DNA of 64,000 nucleotides, from positions 1 to 64,000 of the forward strand of contig NTJZ01000008.1 in the NCBI GenBank assembly GCA_002457215.1. Direction: 5' to 3'. A model generated the notes under the pieces. The model worked only from the letters and a program-made list of their open reading frames with translations, was not told where the DNA came from and did not search any database. Positions 1 to 8,855 of this stretch are shown here, one piece after another. The stretch's first letter is position 1. Each line of letters starts with the position of its first letter. The position numbers and the translations under genes were made by a program. The DNA is from OM182 bacterium MED-G28. Its GTDB lineage: Bacteria > Pseudomonadota > Gammaproteobacteria > Pseudomonadales > Pseudohongiellaceae.

Positions 1-1006
1 CATTCATGCGCAGGTGACCATGAGGCTGGAAGCTATCGATACGTACTGGGTGATCGAAAGAGTGGAAACCTTGAGTCATCGCGTACCCGTTAGGAGGAAC
101 GATCAAATTGCCGTTCTCATAACCATCGAGTAATTGGTAAGCTCGCAGATCTTGACGGTAGGGGCTCTCTGCAACTTCGTACTCTTCTTCATGAAACCAG
201 ATACCCAGTTCAACCACGTTATCTTTAACTGCTTCACCTTGAGCTGTTGCGCCAACGCCGCCAGGGAACATGTGGATGTCCCAGTAAATGCGAGAGTCAG
301 CTGGCATTTCCCGGCAAACGCCTTCTGGCATTAGTTCGCCCCACTTACCCATAGCGTATTCAGTAAGCTGGCTGAAGCGTTCGTACTCACCGGTATCTGC
401 ATTGAAGGCATCTACTGAGGGGTTACTGTGGTGAACAACTGCACGAGCGTCACCGCGCGGCTTAACCTGCATTGCCTTGATGCAACGCTTTTGGGTCACA
501 CCAGTATCAACATAGTGCTTGTGCCACATATCGTTGCCGCCGGCAGGAATATCGATAGGAATTGACGCGACAACTAGATCGGGTTCACCAAGCTCTGGTT
601 CGAAGTTCCAGGAATCTAAATCCACAAGCGCTGCCGCTGGAGGAATAATATCCACTGGACCGAGAGGTGATCCGCTGTTTACCCACGAAACAATTGTATC
701 TATTTCTTCCTGAGCAAGACGCCAGTCACCTTTCAGATCCTGAATGCCAATACCATGATCATAGGCATAAGGAGGCATTTCACGAGAAGCCACCTTTAAA
801 GAGATTAATGGTGCCCAAGGGCGAACCTGATCAAAATTCTCAAATTGCATGGGACCGATACCGCCTTCGCGGTGACAAGTCACGCAATTTTCGTTGATGA
901 TCTGAGCAACATGCGTATTGTAGGTAATCTCTGCATCTTGCGCTAGAACAGCCGTGCTTAGCGTCACTGCACTAATCGTGAGTACTAATTTTTGCACTAA
1001 TTTCAT
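1..1006 (-). CDS. Exported c-type haem protein with copper-monooxygenase-like region (3' end outside window)
   Basis: Translated by hand from ATG at 1006 and open to the window edge, so at least 335 residues with the C-terminus missing. Residues 1-22 form a signal peptide ending in LAQ. A single haem c motif CVTCH lies at about 41-45. Further on are a paired-His motif VVHH (about 190-193) and, just before the edge, PHGHLR (about 325-330). Paired His followed by HxH is the ligand arrangement of the copper type II ascorbate-dependent monooxygenase fold (PHM-like), so a periplasmic copper redox enzyme or electron carrier is likely; the substrate is unknown. It resembles the proteins at 2418-4112 and 36400-37734. 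It lies downstream of the beta-rich partner gene at 1241-2179 on the same strand. The family call is confident; catalytic activity is inference. Confidence 0.8.
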   Translation of the reverse strand, partial: MKLVQKLVLTISAVTLSTAVLAQDAEITYNTHVAQIINENCVTCHREGGIGPMQFENFDQVRPWAPLISLKVASREMPPYAYDHGIGIQDLKGDWRLAQEEIDTIVSWVNSGSPLGPVDIIPPAAALVDLDSWNFEPELGEPDLVVASIPIDIPAGGNDMWHKHYVDTGVTQKRCIKAMQVKPRGDARAVVHHSNPSVDAFNADTGEYERFSQLTEYAMGKWGELMPEGVCREMPADSRIYWDIHMFPGGVGATAQGEAVKDNVVELGIWFHEEEYEVAESPYRQDLRAYQLLDGYENGNLIVPPNGYAMTQGFHSFDHPVRIDSFQPHGHLRMN

Positions 1007-1152
1007 GCTTTTTATCCTCAAATAGGAAGTTGTGGGCAATTAACCGTAAAATGTTATGTCTGGGAGCTCTAAAAGTCCACCAATTAAGGTGATTTCCATT
1101 CATTGTTTGTAACAAATTGAAACTCTTGGAAGCCCGACTTTTTTGAAGGATT

Positions 1153-1177
1153 CCGTGCTACTCACTAAGTAACACGG
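1153..1177. repeat. Inverted repeat between the first two genes
   Basis: CCGTG..TACT pairs with AGTA..CACGG around the 5-nt loop CACTA, with one mismatch. It has no T-tract on either side, so it is more likely an RNA-processing or regulatory hairpin than a terminator. It lies in the 234-nt gap between two same-strand genes. Confidence 0.3.
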
Positions 1178-1205
1178 GAGTATTGGATTTGTGCAGGAAA
1201 CGATT

Positions 1206-1228
1206 CGGCCGACCCTTAAGATCGGCCT
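1206..1228 (-). terminator. Possible weak terminator after the beta-rich exported protein gene
   Basis: On the minus strand, just past the stop of the gene at 1241-2179, AGGCCGA pairs with TCGGCCT-type sequence around a loop of about 9 nt. The following T-run is poor (a TCGTTTCC context), so termination is only possible. It could instead attenuate read-through into the haem protein gene downstream. Confidence 0.3.
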
Positions 1229-1240
1229 CAATAGCGTTTC

Positions 1241-2179
1241 TTACTCGACAGTTACGCGCTGATAAACGTTAGTCCAGCAACATTGATCGCCATCTGAGCT
1301 GTCTGGGCCTCGATGCACATCAACTTTGGTTGAGATGATATATTCTCCAGGTTCTGAAAAAGTTGCGTAGACTCTTCCTATTCCGCCAGGGCCATCGACT
1401 TGCATTTGGTTAGGCTGGGGTTCGCGGAAAAAGCGGAAACGGGGATCGTCGGCTTCGTAAGGATTAACTGGAACCTCAGTATCCGGGTGCCGAGTGAATT
1501 CAACATCACCGGGCCCTTGGTATTTAAAGAACCTTACACCTAGCGGAATTGCTTCTTCAAAGCGAGCATCATTGGGGTCGCGTTCTGCTGGATCGGTTAT
1601 ATTCACAGTCAGCTCAATTGGAATTCCCGACTGAGCAGGATTGCGCGGATAATCACCGATCTGGGCGTAAAGTCCAACTCGTTGAGCTCCATTTTCGCCA
1701 ATACCAACCAATGGCTGCATTCCGCCTTGCGGACGTGGCAAGATGAAGTCCAATTCATAGGCGGAAGACCCATGTCGACCAGGCACTTTTAAAGCCTCGT
1801 TATCGCCGGTTTTTATATACCACCAAATATCGAGTTCTCTTTCAGATTCAGATACCGTTACTGAAAAGGCACCTGTAGAACGGCCCGCTGGAAAATGCGT
1901 TGGTTGTATGCCGTCAAATTTAGCTGGCTCGATGTAGTTGCCTTCGCCCAAAGGGATATCCATGCTTTCATCATTTCGGTTAATAATCCCGAAAGAGTAG
2001 CTTGTGGTGCCGTCAGGGTTCGCAGTCCATCCTTCCATTACTGGAATAATTGGCAAACCGCCCGAAGGTGCCAGGCTCAGAAAACGGGCGTTGTCAGTGG
2101 ACTGCGCCTGGACAGTTAATGCTACAGAGGCAATAAGTCCAAGAACTGCCGCAGCGATATGTTTATTCGTAATTCGCAT
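1241..2179 (-). CDS. Exported beta-rich protein, partner of the haem/monooxygenase-like protein
   Basis: 312 aa from the ATG at 2179. This start follows GGAG with a 7-8 nt spacer; a TTG five codons upstream would put the Shine-Dalgarno inside the gene. A signal peptide (about 1-26) ends in VQAQ. The mature part is rich in predicted beta-strand with no known catalytic motif. It ends with a Cys pair (CCWTN) about 12 residues from the C-terminus. It is clearly homologous to the protein at 35527-36396: both share an IPLGEGN/VPLGQQN block, IEP..DG.QPTHF and the terminal CCWTN. Each copy sits beside a haem/monooxygenase-like gene, so a periplasmic partner or chaperone role is inferred. No named family is recognised. 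Confidence 0.8.
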   Translation of the reverse strand: MRITNKHIAAAVLGLIASVALTVQAQSTDNARFLSLAPSGGLPIIPVMEGWTANPDGTTSYSFGIINRNDESMDIPLGEGNYIEPAKFDGIQPTHFPAGRSTGAFSVTVSESERELDIWWYIKTGDNEALKVPGRHGSSAYELDFILPRPQGGMQPLVGIGENGAQRVGLYAQIGDYPRNPAQSGIPIELTVNITDPAERDPNDARFEEAIPLGVRFFKYQGPGDVEFTRHPDTEVPVNPYEADDPRFRFFREPQPNQMQVDGPGGIGRVYATFSEPGEYIISTKVDVHRGPDSSDGDQCCWTNVYQRVTVE

Positions 2180-2417
2180 CGGGTATTTCTCCAAATAAAT
2201 CGAGTTTGGTTTTATTATTTTCCATCGAACAACCTTTTTTTTGATATTTGCGATGGATTATTCTTTTAATGAGTTGAATCTTCTCGAGCAAGGGCGCTAG
2301 GATAACGGCCAATTCCGTTCGCGTCCAGTTGTGAGGCGATCCAAATAGTGATCATATGTCATTGTTTTTTGAAAATATTGTTACAAGTTTTTTCTTAAAA
2401 GTCGTCTTAGTGCATCT

Positions 2418-4112
2418 ATGAAACCATTTTACCTATTTTGCATTGTTGTTGTCGCCCTGGTTTGTTCCCAAGCAACGAACGCCGCCCTTGATCGGGTTGG
2501 CGATTTTGCATTGCTCGATAATGTTGGTGAATTTCATCAATTGAGTCGCTACCGTCATCGCCAAGCGATGGTGTTAATGGCATATGATGAAAGTTGCACC
2601 ACTATGCCTAGCTTGGTAGCTGACTTTAGTGAATTAGCATCTGAGTTCTCAGAGGCAGGCGTAGAATTTTTTTTGATCGATTCCCTAGATCTAGGTCGGC
2701 CTCGATTTGCAGCTGAAGGATTTGAGTTTCCTGTTTTGGAAGATGATGGTCAACTTGTTTCAGGCTCTCTTGGTATCCGTAATGCGGGCGATGTCTTGGT
2801 CTTAAACCCAGAGCGCTTATCTCTTTATTACCGTGGCTCGGTGTCAAACGAATTACAGCAAACACTTGCTAGGGTACTAGAGGATTCAGTGAGCGATACA
2901 GTGACGGGCCCCACTAATGGTTGTGAGATCAACTATTTGGTGAAAGACACTCATGCCCAATCGCCGCCAGATTACGTTAAAGACGTCGCTCCTATAATTA
3001 TTGAAAACTGCACCGAATGTCATAAGCAGGGTGGGGTCGGCCCCTTTGCCCTTGATAGCTACATCATGATGCTTGGTTGGTCGCCCATGATTCGTGAAGT
3101 ACTTTTGAACAAACGGATGCCGCCAACACAAGTCGATCCTTATATAGGACATTCAGAGAATGCGCGTTATTTAACTAAAAAAGAATTGCAGACAGTGATT
3201 CACTGGATCGATGCTGGAGCGCCTCAAGGAGCAGTAAATTCAGACCCCCTTGAAGCGTTAGGCGCATTGGTAGGAGGTGCAGAAAACGATGAATGGGTGC
3301 TAGGTGAGCCAGACTATATTGTCACTGGCCCACAAAATGACGTCCCACCTACGGGCGTTATGGACTATCTCTATGCCAATATTGAGTTGCCTTTTGCTGA
3401 AGATAAATGGGTGAAAGCGATTCAATACCGAGCGGGGGATGCTTCGGTATTGCATCATTTGATGACTTTTGTTACCGCGCCAGATGAAGATTTTTGGGGA
3501 GCAGAGAGGGATCAAACTTCCGTTACGCGTCGCTTCGTTGAAGGCTACTCTCCGGGTAATTTGAATGTCAGGGAATTTTCAGAGGGAACAGGTGTCTTTA
3601 TTCCTCAGGGGCATCGCTTGTCTATGCAATTCCACTACGTTACAAATGGCCAACGTACTACGGATGAAACTCTGTTGGGTTTGTATTTCAGTGATGAAGA
3701 ATATCTTCAGGAGCAGCTCGCACAAGCAGTTTCATCGCGCTTTGTTTTACCACCTAACGAGCCTAATCATGCAATGCATGCCGAACATGTTTTTGACGAA
3801 GATGTTGTGCTTACTGGCGTCCGAGCACGCATGAATTATCGCGGGAAAAAAATGAAATTTGCAGTTGAGGAAGCGGGAGGTGAACTGCGAGAGATATTCA
3901 GCGTGCCTGCTTATAACTATGGATGGCAGCCACACTATATTCTTAATCAAGCTGAAGTAATATCAGCAGGAACCAAAGTCCATGTGATTGGCGCTTTCGA
4001 CAATTCCGTATCGAACCCAACAAACCCAGACCCAGAAAAAGAAATTGGTTTTGGGCTCAATAGCTGGGACGAGATGTTTACTGGTTATTTTACTTTCTAC
4101 AGTGTTCCATAA
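2418..4112 (+). CDS. Redoxin-like / cytochrome c / monooxygenase-like fusion protein, exported
   Basis: 564 aa with a signal peptide (1-22). Residues about 25-160 look like a thioredoxin/peroxiredoxin fold with a lone Cys (YDESC, Cys60) where redoxins carry their active site. A haem c motif CTECH lies at 198-202. Residues about 290-564 match the copper-monooxygenase-like region of the other two copies, with HH at 346-347 and QFHY at about 404-407. The downstream HxHxRG site of the relatives (PHMHMRG in the 36400 protein) reads ARMNYRG here, so both His of one putative copper site are replaced. The protein probably keeps haem and redoxin functions but may lack monooxygenase activity. It is divergent from 1241-2179 and 17 nt upstream of the next gene. 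Domain calls are confident; loss of activity is inference. Confidence 0.8.
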   Translation: MKPFYLFCIVVVALVCSQATNAALDRVGDFALLDNVGEFHQLSRYRHRQAMVLMAYDESCTTMPSLVADFSELASEFSEAGVEFFLIDSLDLGRPRFAAEGFEFPVLEDDGQLVSGSLGIRNAGDVLVLNPERLSLYYRGSVSNELQQTLARVLEDSVSDTVTGPTNGCEINYLVKDTHAQSPPDYVKDVAPIIIENCTECHKQGGVGPFALDSYIMMLGWSPMIREVLLNKRMPPTQVDPYIGHSENARYLTKKELQTVIHWIDAGAPQGAVNSDPLEALGALVGGAENDEWVLGEPDYIVTGPQNDVPPTGVMDYLYANIELPFAEDKWVKAIQYRAGDASVLHHLMTFVTAPDEDFWGAERDQTSVTRRFVEGYSPGNLNVREFSEGTGVFIPQGHRLSMQFHYVTNGQRTTDETLLGLYFSDEEYLQEQLAQAVSSRFVLPPNEPNHAMHAEHVFDEDVVLTGVRARMNYRGKKMKFAVEEAGGELREIFSVPAYNYGWQPHYILNQAEVISAGTKVHVIGAFDNSVSNPTNPDPEKEIGFGLNSWDEMFTGYFTFYSVP

Positions 4113-4129
4113 CCAACTGTAAGATTCCT

Positions 4130-5173
4130 ATGATTAAAGAATTCGACCTAATCCGAGCTCAAGCTCGTTTGCATCATGCGTACCTGCTTGGTCTTCAATT
4201 GATGGTGAGTGTGAACAAAGAGCCTTCTCTAATTGAAAAATGGATGTTTCGATTATTTCGCCGGCAACACGAAGAGAAATTTCTCTCCAGTTTCGAAAAA
4301 CTCGGCCTCAATGAGTTGCCTGATGCAGTGGCTTGTGCCCAATACCATGTTTTATCCAATAGCTTGGGTGGAGTGGGTGTCGAGTACATGGCGGAAACCA
4401 AGCAAAAGGCTTGGGTAAGATTTCGCTATCCGCGCTGGATGTACTATGGCCCTGCAATCTGTGGTTTGCCAAAAGAAGTAGGGCATGGCTTTCTCAAAGG
4501 CTGGTATGCCCATAACGGAGTTTCATTGCAAAATCCAAATTTAGGGTTCGTTTGTGTCTCAGAAGACATGACTGGTGAATTTGGCTTTTGTGGTTATTTT
4601 CAAGAATATGACCGTGAGCTATCCGAAGGGGAGAGGTTGTGTTTTGCGAAAGATGAAGTGCCGCCCCAATTTGTGCAGGCTGACCAACCAATGGCTCCAG
4701 ATGCCAAGTGGAATGAAGAGCGTAAGGTAAAAGCCAATAGAAATTATTCAGTTGAGTTTGTCCGGAATGCGCTAATCGCACTGGCGGATGTTGTTGGCAA
4801 AGATGAAGCCCAAAAACTTGGTAGTCGCGCAGCCAAACTTATCGGCTTACAATATTTTCAGGAAACCAGAGCGATGATTGGCACAGAAGATGGTGATCTT
4901 CAATCAGCGGCTCAATACCTGTGCCTTATGTTTCGAGGCATGGGGGACGACGTCGAAATTGCATCTACCCAAGATTCCCATAAGATTCAGTTGATCCATT
5001 CTGGTTTGCGTATCGTGCGCGACTTAGAGGACGCGAATCGAGATATTGTGCTTAATTGTTGGCGGCAACTCTGGTTTGGGGCACTGTCCTCCTATCGCGA
5101 AATTAAGTACCTTAGGTTGGAACGGCAAACGAACGAACTTCACTGGACTATTTCACAAATCGCTAACCATTAG
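4130..5173 (+). CDS. Cytoplasmic protein of unknown function (347 aa)
   Basis: No signal peptide or membrane segment. The sequence is rich in aromatic residues and Cys (YYGPAICGLP, GFCGYF), with a mainly helical C-terminal third. A distant relation to L-2-amino-thiazoline-4-carboxylate-hydrolase-like proteins crossed my mind but I cannot support it from motifs. It follows the redoxin-cytochrome fusion by 17 nt and is followed by a small membrane-protein gene after 3 nt, so the three probably form one transcript. The start ATG 4130 has only a weak upstream purine stretch. Coding is well supported by length and frame; function is unknown. Confidence 0.75.
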   Translation: MIKEFDLIRAQARLHHAYLLGLQLMVSVNKEPSLIEKWMFRLFRRQHEEKFLSSFEKLGLNELPDAVACAQYHVLSNSLGGVGVEYMAETKQKAWVRFRYPRWMYYGPAICGLPKEVGHGFLKGWYAHNGVSLQNPNLGFVCVSEDMTGEFGFCGYFQEYDRELSEGERLCFAKDEVPPQFVQADQPMAPDAKWNEERKVKANRNYSVEFVRNALIALADVVGKDEAQKLGSRAAKLIGLQYFQETRAMIGTEDGDLQSAAQYLCLMFRGMGDDVEIASTQDSHKIQLIHSGLRIVRDLEDANRDIVLNCWRQLWFGALSSYREIKYLRLERQTNELHWTISQIANH

Positions 5174-5176
5174 CCA

Positions 5177-5368
5177 ATGGCAAGAGAAAAGCTTTCCTTG
5201 AGTAAAAGAGTCCACAACGCAATGGACATGTATTGGTGCCGGAGCTTAGATTTTTTTGCTTTCGGTATTTGGTTTTTCGTTAGTATCCTTTGGGGACTTA
5301 GTTGGACATTGTCTGTTATGCTTCGCGCGGCTAGCGGCTATGCACTTCATCTGCCAGCTAATTCCTAA
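5177..5368 (+). CDS. Small membrane protein (63 aa), unknown
   Basis: Begins 3 nt after the stop of the 347-aa gene, suggesting translational coupling. One long hydrophobic stretch rich in Trp and Phe (about residues 24-50) predicts one membrane helix or a tight hairpin, preceded by a basic N-terminus (MAREKLSLSKR), so the N-terminus is probably cytoplasmic. No family is recognised. A chance ORF of this length is possible, but the spacing and membrane pattern favour a real gene. Confidence 0.5.
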   Translation: MAREKLSLSKRVHNAMDMYWCRSLDFFAFGIWFFVSILWGLSWTLSVMLRAASGYALHLPANS

Positions 5369-5384
5369 AATCTATCTGTTGCAA

Positions 5385-5401
5385 ACTTAGCGCCGCTAAG
5401 T
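5385..5401. promoter_or_regulatory. Palindromic operator-like site upstream of the MFS gene
   Basis: A perfect dyad of 8+1+8 nt: ACTTAGCG, a central C, then CGCTAAGT. It ends 36 nt before the ATG of the MFS transporter at 5438. The one-base centre is poor for an RNA hairpin loop but typical of a dimeric repressor site. One such dyad is expected by chance in a sequence of this size, so position is the main argument. Confidence 0.4.
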
Positions 5402-5437
5402 ACAAGAGAATGCGACGAATCAGAAAAATTATTAATT

Positions 5438-6694
5438 ATGTCCACCAAAGAAACAGGTCAAATATATTACGGCTGGAAGATCGTCGCAGCCATATTTGTT
5501 TTGCTAACATTTACTAGTGGGTTAAGTTTTTATAATCATGCAATTTATCTTAATGCTTTAGCTACACAACCAGCGTTCGACGTGCGCACCGCATCCATGG
5601 CAGTTTCTATCTTTTTCCTAACTGGCGGCGTAGTGGGATTATTTGTCGCCAAGTGGGTGCAGGATTATGATCCAAGAATTTGTATAAGCGCTGGCGCAAT
5701 AATTTCATTCCTATCTTTAACTGCATTGGCGCATGTTTCCGCTGTTTGGCAATTGTTTGTTGTTTATGGTTTTTTTGGTGCTGGATTCTCAGCATCCTCA
5801 CTAATTCCGGCAACGACTCTGGTAACACGCTGGTTTAGACGAAAAAGGGCTATGGCACTTTCTGTAGCATCTACAGGACTATCTTTGGGTGGTGTCGTTC
5901 TTACGCCCCTGTCAATTTTGATGGTGGAATCTTTAGGTTTTGAGACTGCTGCTCCTTGGATTGGCTCAATGTTTTTGGTTGGCGTAATACCCGTGGCTTG
6001 GATTTATTTGCGAGAGAGTCCCGAATCTATGGGGTTGCATATAGATGGCATTACTCCAGAGATCGAAGATGAAATTGTGGTAGCTGGCACTTCTTCAACT
6101 GAAGAAGACGGAGTTAGTTTTAAGGAAGCAAGAAGCAGACGATTTTTTTGGGGCGTAAGTTTAGCTTATATTTTTTTGATGGCGGCCCAAGTCGGGGGAA
6201 TCGCACATCAGTACGGATTAGCAAGAGAACAGCTTTCGGAGGCAGAAACAGCTATTGCCGTCGCCATCCTCCCAATTTTTAGCATTATCGGGCGTTTAAT
6301 TGGTGGCTGGATAGTTGATCAAATGTCTATTCGGAAATTTGCCATCTCAATGATGGTGATGCAGGCTCTATCTCTCAGCGTGTTATCAAGTGGTTATAGT
6401 GTATTTACCTTGTGCTTGGGATTGGCTGCGTTCGGCGCCACTGTTGGAAACTTGCTCATGCTGCAGCCGCTGCTAATTGCTGAGGCATTCGGTTTAAAGG
6501 ATTATGCCCGGATATTCTCTGTTAGTAATTTAATGTCCTCGTGGGGCACGGCGATGGGTCCTGCGGCCCTGGGTTTCGCTTTTGTTGCGAGTGATAACTT
6601 GTATCAGCTACCTTATTCTTTCGCGGCCGGCGCAGGCATAATTGGATTAGCGCTGTTTCTTTTTGGAGGTAAACTATTCCAGTCTCACAGTTAA
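5438..6694 (+). CDS. MFS transporter, monocarboxylate/oxalate-formate-type
   Basis: 418 aa with about 12 hydrophobic segments and a central cytoplasmic loop around residues 195-230 (charged, EIEDEIV). The N-terminal YYGWKIV motif and the arrangement of helices fit the OFA/MCT-like branch of the major facilitator superfamily, which often moves organic acids. The TRWFRRKRAMALS stretch at about 129-141 is the usual cytoplasmic loop signature of that branch. The substrate cannot be read from sequence. It converges on the kynureninase gene with a 59-nt gap. A palindrome just upstream may regulate it. Confidence 0.85.
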   Translation: MSTKETGQIYYGWKIVAAIFVLLTFTSGLSFYNHAIYLNALATQPAFDVRTASMAVSIFFLTGGVVGLFVAKWVQDYDPRICISAGAIISFLSLTALAHVSAVWQLFVVYGFFGAGFSASSLIPATTLVTRWFRRKRAMALSVASTGLSLGGVVLTPLSILMVESLGFETAAPWIGSMFLVGVIPVAWIYLRESPESMGLHIDGITPEIEDEIVVAGTSSTEEDGVSFKEARSRRFFWGVSLAYIFLMAAQVGGIAHQYGLAREQLSEAETAIAVAILPIFSIIGRLIGGWIVDQMSIRKFAISMMVMQALSLSVLSSGYSVFTLCLGLAAFGATVGNLLMLQPLLIAEAFGLKDYARIFSVSNLMSSWGTAMGPAALGFAFVASDNLYQLPYSFAAGAGIIGLALFLFGGKLFQSHS

Positions 6695-6753
6695 GCTCTA
6701 TTTGTTATTTCTGGTAATATCTATAAAACGGAAGATCGCATGCATCGAAGTGC

Positions 6754-7989
6754 TCAGGTTACTTTGAGTTTTTTGTTATACTCTGGCAACAGATACCGTT
6801 CCTCTGCCATTACTTCCTGCAAAGCCTCTACTGCTAGCCATATATCCTCATAGCGCAGGGTAAGTGGTGAAAATCCGAACCTAAGCAAATCAGGGCTTCG
6901 AAAATCTGCTATGACTTGTTTTGCGGCCAATGCTTGACAGATACCGAAACTATTTTGGTGAGCGAATGCGAGTTGGCTCCCTCGGATTTTTGCAGAAATT
7001 GGGGAGCACAACTGTAATTGGCGCAGAGTACCTGTTTCGCTCAAAAGAGACATGAATAATTCAGTGAGCTGGATTGATTTTTCCCGTAACTGGTGAATGT
7101 CGACTTTTTCGTAAACCGTTAAAGCAGCATCTAAGACACTCATAGAAAGTATTGGTGGAGTCCCTGATAAGAACTTACTAATTCCATTACAGGGGGTATA
7201 ATTCAATAAAAATTCAAACGGCGCCTTATGTCCCATCCAACCACTTAGAGGCTGAACGCAATTCTCTTGCTGATTATGAGCAACATAAAGAAACGCTGGA
7301 GCGCCAGGCCCGCCATTCAAATATTTATAAGTACACCCAACAGCAAAATCAACATTCCATTTGTCCATTTCAAGCGGGAGAACTCCAACACTATGGGATA
7401 GATCCCAAATTACCGGGGTGCCGTTGGCATGCGCTTGTGAGGTGAGCTCTTCAATGTCAAAGATTTCGCCAGTCCGATAATCTGTTTGCGTAAGCAACAG
7501 CACTCCAGGTTTTTGTTTAAGTGCGGAATTCAGTTCGTGATTCTCAACTAGCTGCAGCCGGCATCGGTTTTCCCCCAGTAACCTTTGAATGCCTTCGGCA
7601 ACGTATAGATCGGTGGGGAAATTGTTTGTTGTAGATAAGATCGTTGTCCGCTCAGGATTTCCTGCTAGAGCACAGGTGATTAGTTTGAATAGGTTAATTG
7701 ATACTGAATCGCAACAAATAGTTTGATTTGAAGAAGCTCCTAATAAGGGCCCAATTTTTTCTCCGACTTTTATCGGTAAGTTTATCCAGTCATGTAAATT
7801 CCAGCTGGAAATTAAATCGTTACCCCACTGCTGCTCAATCACCTCCAATGCTCTTTTTTTCGCGACTAAAGTTAAAGGTCCTAAGGAGTTTCCATCCAAA
7901 TAAATTTTATTAACGGGAATGGAGAAAGCCTTTCGGACTTCGGCGAATGGGTCTGCACTATCTAATTCCTTAATGACTTCTAGTCTCAT
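6754..7989 (-). CDS. kynU: Kynureninase
   Basis: 411 aa, normal family length, PLP fold type I. It cleaves L-kynurenine to anthranilate and L-alanine (3-hydroxykynurenine to 3-hydroxyanthranilate) in tryptophan degradation. Recognised by the N-terminal LDGNSLGPL, the PLP-contacting WDLSHSVG at about 195-202, the Schiff-base Lys222 in CTYKYLNGGPG, and PLSGWMGH at about 247-254. The start ATG overlaps the stop of the upstream hydrolase gene by 4 nt, indicating coupled translation. The upstream gene may supply the N-formylkynurenine hydrolysis step; no tryptophan 2,3-dioxygenase lies in the window. Confidence 0.93.
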   Translation of the reverse strand: MRLEVIKELDSADPFAEVRKAFSIPVNKIYLDGNSLGPLTLVAKKRALEVIEQQWGNDLISSWNLHDWINLPIKVGEKIGPLLGASSNQTICCDSVSINLFKLITCALAGNPERTTILSTTNNFPTDLYVAEGIQRLLGENRCRLQLVENHELNSALKQKPGVLLLTQTDYRTGEIFDIEELTSQAHANGTPVIWDLSHSVGVLPLEMDKWNVDFAVGCTYKYLNGGPGAPAFLYVAHNQQENCVQPLSGWMGHKAPFEFLLNYTPCNGISKFLSGTPPILSMSVLDAALTVYEKVDIHQLREKSIQLTELFMSLLSETGTLRQLQLCSPISAKIRGSQLAFAHQNSFGICQALAAKQVIADFRSPDLLRFGFSPLTLRYEDIWLAVEALQEVMAEERYLLPEYNKKLKVT

Positions 7990-8855
7990 CTATCCAACAT
8001 TTCCTCAATGGAAATTATCAAACGATCGAACGCTAAACTTCCAGGATGGATCCAATCGAAATGATTAACGCCTTCTACCAGTTCTGTCCGAGCACCCGTG
8101 AGTCTCGCTTGTTCTGCTGGCACTATAGCATCTAGGGTGCCTTGTAAGATCAGAGTGTTTCGGTGGGGAGTTTTTTCGGCAGGGTTAGCTTGGCTATAGG
8201 CTAAAGGGTTTTGGCTATAGGCTGAGCCCATAAATTGCTCAGTTACAGATTGGCAGGAGTTTGTGCCTTGGCTGTAGCTTATAATATTTGTGATTGGTGC
8301 AATTCCGATGACGCCTTTTGCTTCTGGTGTTTCTCCTCCTGCCAATAATGCTAGATGCCCTCCAGCTGAATGGCCGATGAGAATATAATTAGATGTATCA
8401 ACGGAATCGGCCCTAAGCGAAGAAGCAAAGGCAATTCCTGCTTTTATGTCTTCGAACGTTCCTGGCCAACCACCTCCGGTATCTCCACTACGTCGATACT
8501 CAAGTGACCAAACCGCGTATCCCGATTGTGCTAGAGCCGTGAGAAATGCATAAGTGTGAGACATATCAAAGCTGTTTAACCAGCAGCCGCCATGAATAAA
8601 AATAAGCAGAGGATAAGGATCGTCACCGGCAGTAGGTAGATAAATATCGCCGTATTGGAGAGCTTCAGATCCATATTGGATTTGTTGGTCTGCTTGGCGA
8701 AATTCTAATGTCTGAACTTGCTCAAAACTTACGTTGTTGCTGGGCGATGGGTAATCGATGAAATTGTCTGCAGCAAAGAGTGGATTATTAAAGATTAAAA
8801 CCAAAAAGGTTAAACCTAAGAAAGCTAAAAACTCATTAAAGCTTGTTCTATTCAT
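7986..8855 (-). CDS. Exported alpha/beta hydrolase, kynurenine-formamidase-like
   Basis: 289 aa from ATG 8855, which overlaps the thioesterase stop as ATGA; an ATG six codons earlier lies inside that gene and is less likely. The alpha/beta-hydrolase signatures are the oxyanion HGGCW at about 88-92, the nucleophile elbow GHSAGG (Ser163), a strand-end Asp in GTLDAIVP and a final His in GVNHFDWIHPGS. The HGGCW type is shared with esterase/kynurenine-formamidase (BD-FAE-like) enzymes, and the 4-nt overlap with kynU supports that role. Oddly, residues 1-29 look like a signal peptide ending in LFAA, whereas formamidases are cytosolic. Either the enzyme is exported or it is a different esterase. Confidence 0.75.
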   Translation of the reverse strand: MNRTSFNEFLAFLGLTFLVLIFNNPLFAADNFIDYPSPSNNVSFEQVQTLEFRQADQQIQYGSEALQYGDIYLPTAGDDPYPLLIFIHGGCWLNSFDMSHTYAFLTALAQSGYAVWSLEYRRSGDTGGGWPGTFEDIKAGIAFASSLRADSVDTSNYILIGHSAGGHLALLAGGETPEAKGVIGIAPITNIISYSQGTNSCQSVTEQFMGSAYSQNPLAYSQANPAEKTPHRNTLILQGTLDAIVPAEQARLTGARTELVEGVNHFDWIHPGSLAFDRLIISIEEMLDR

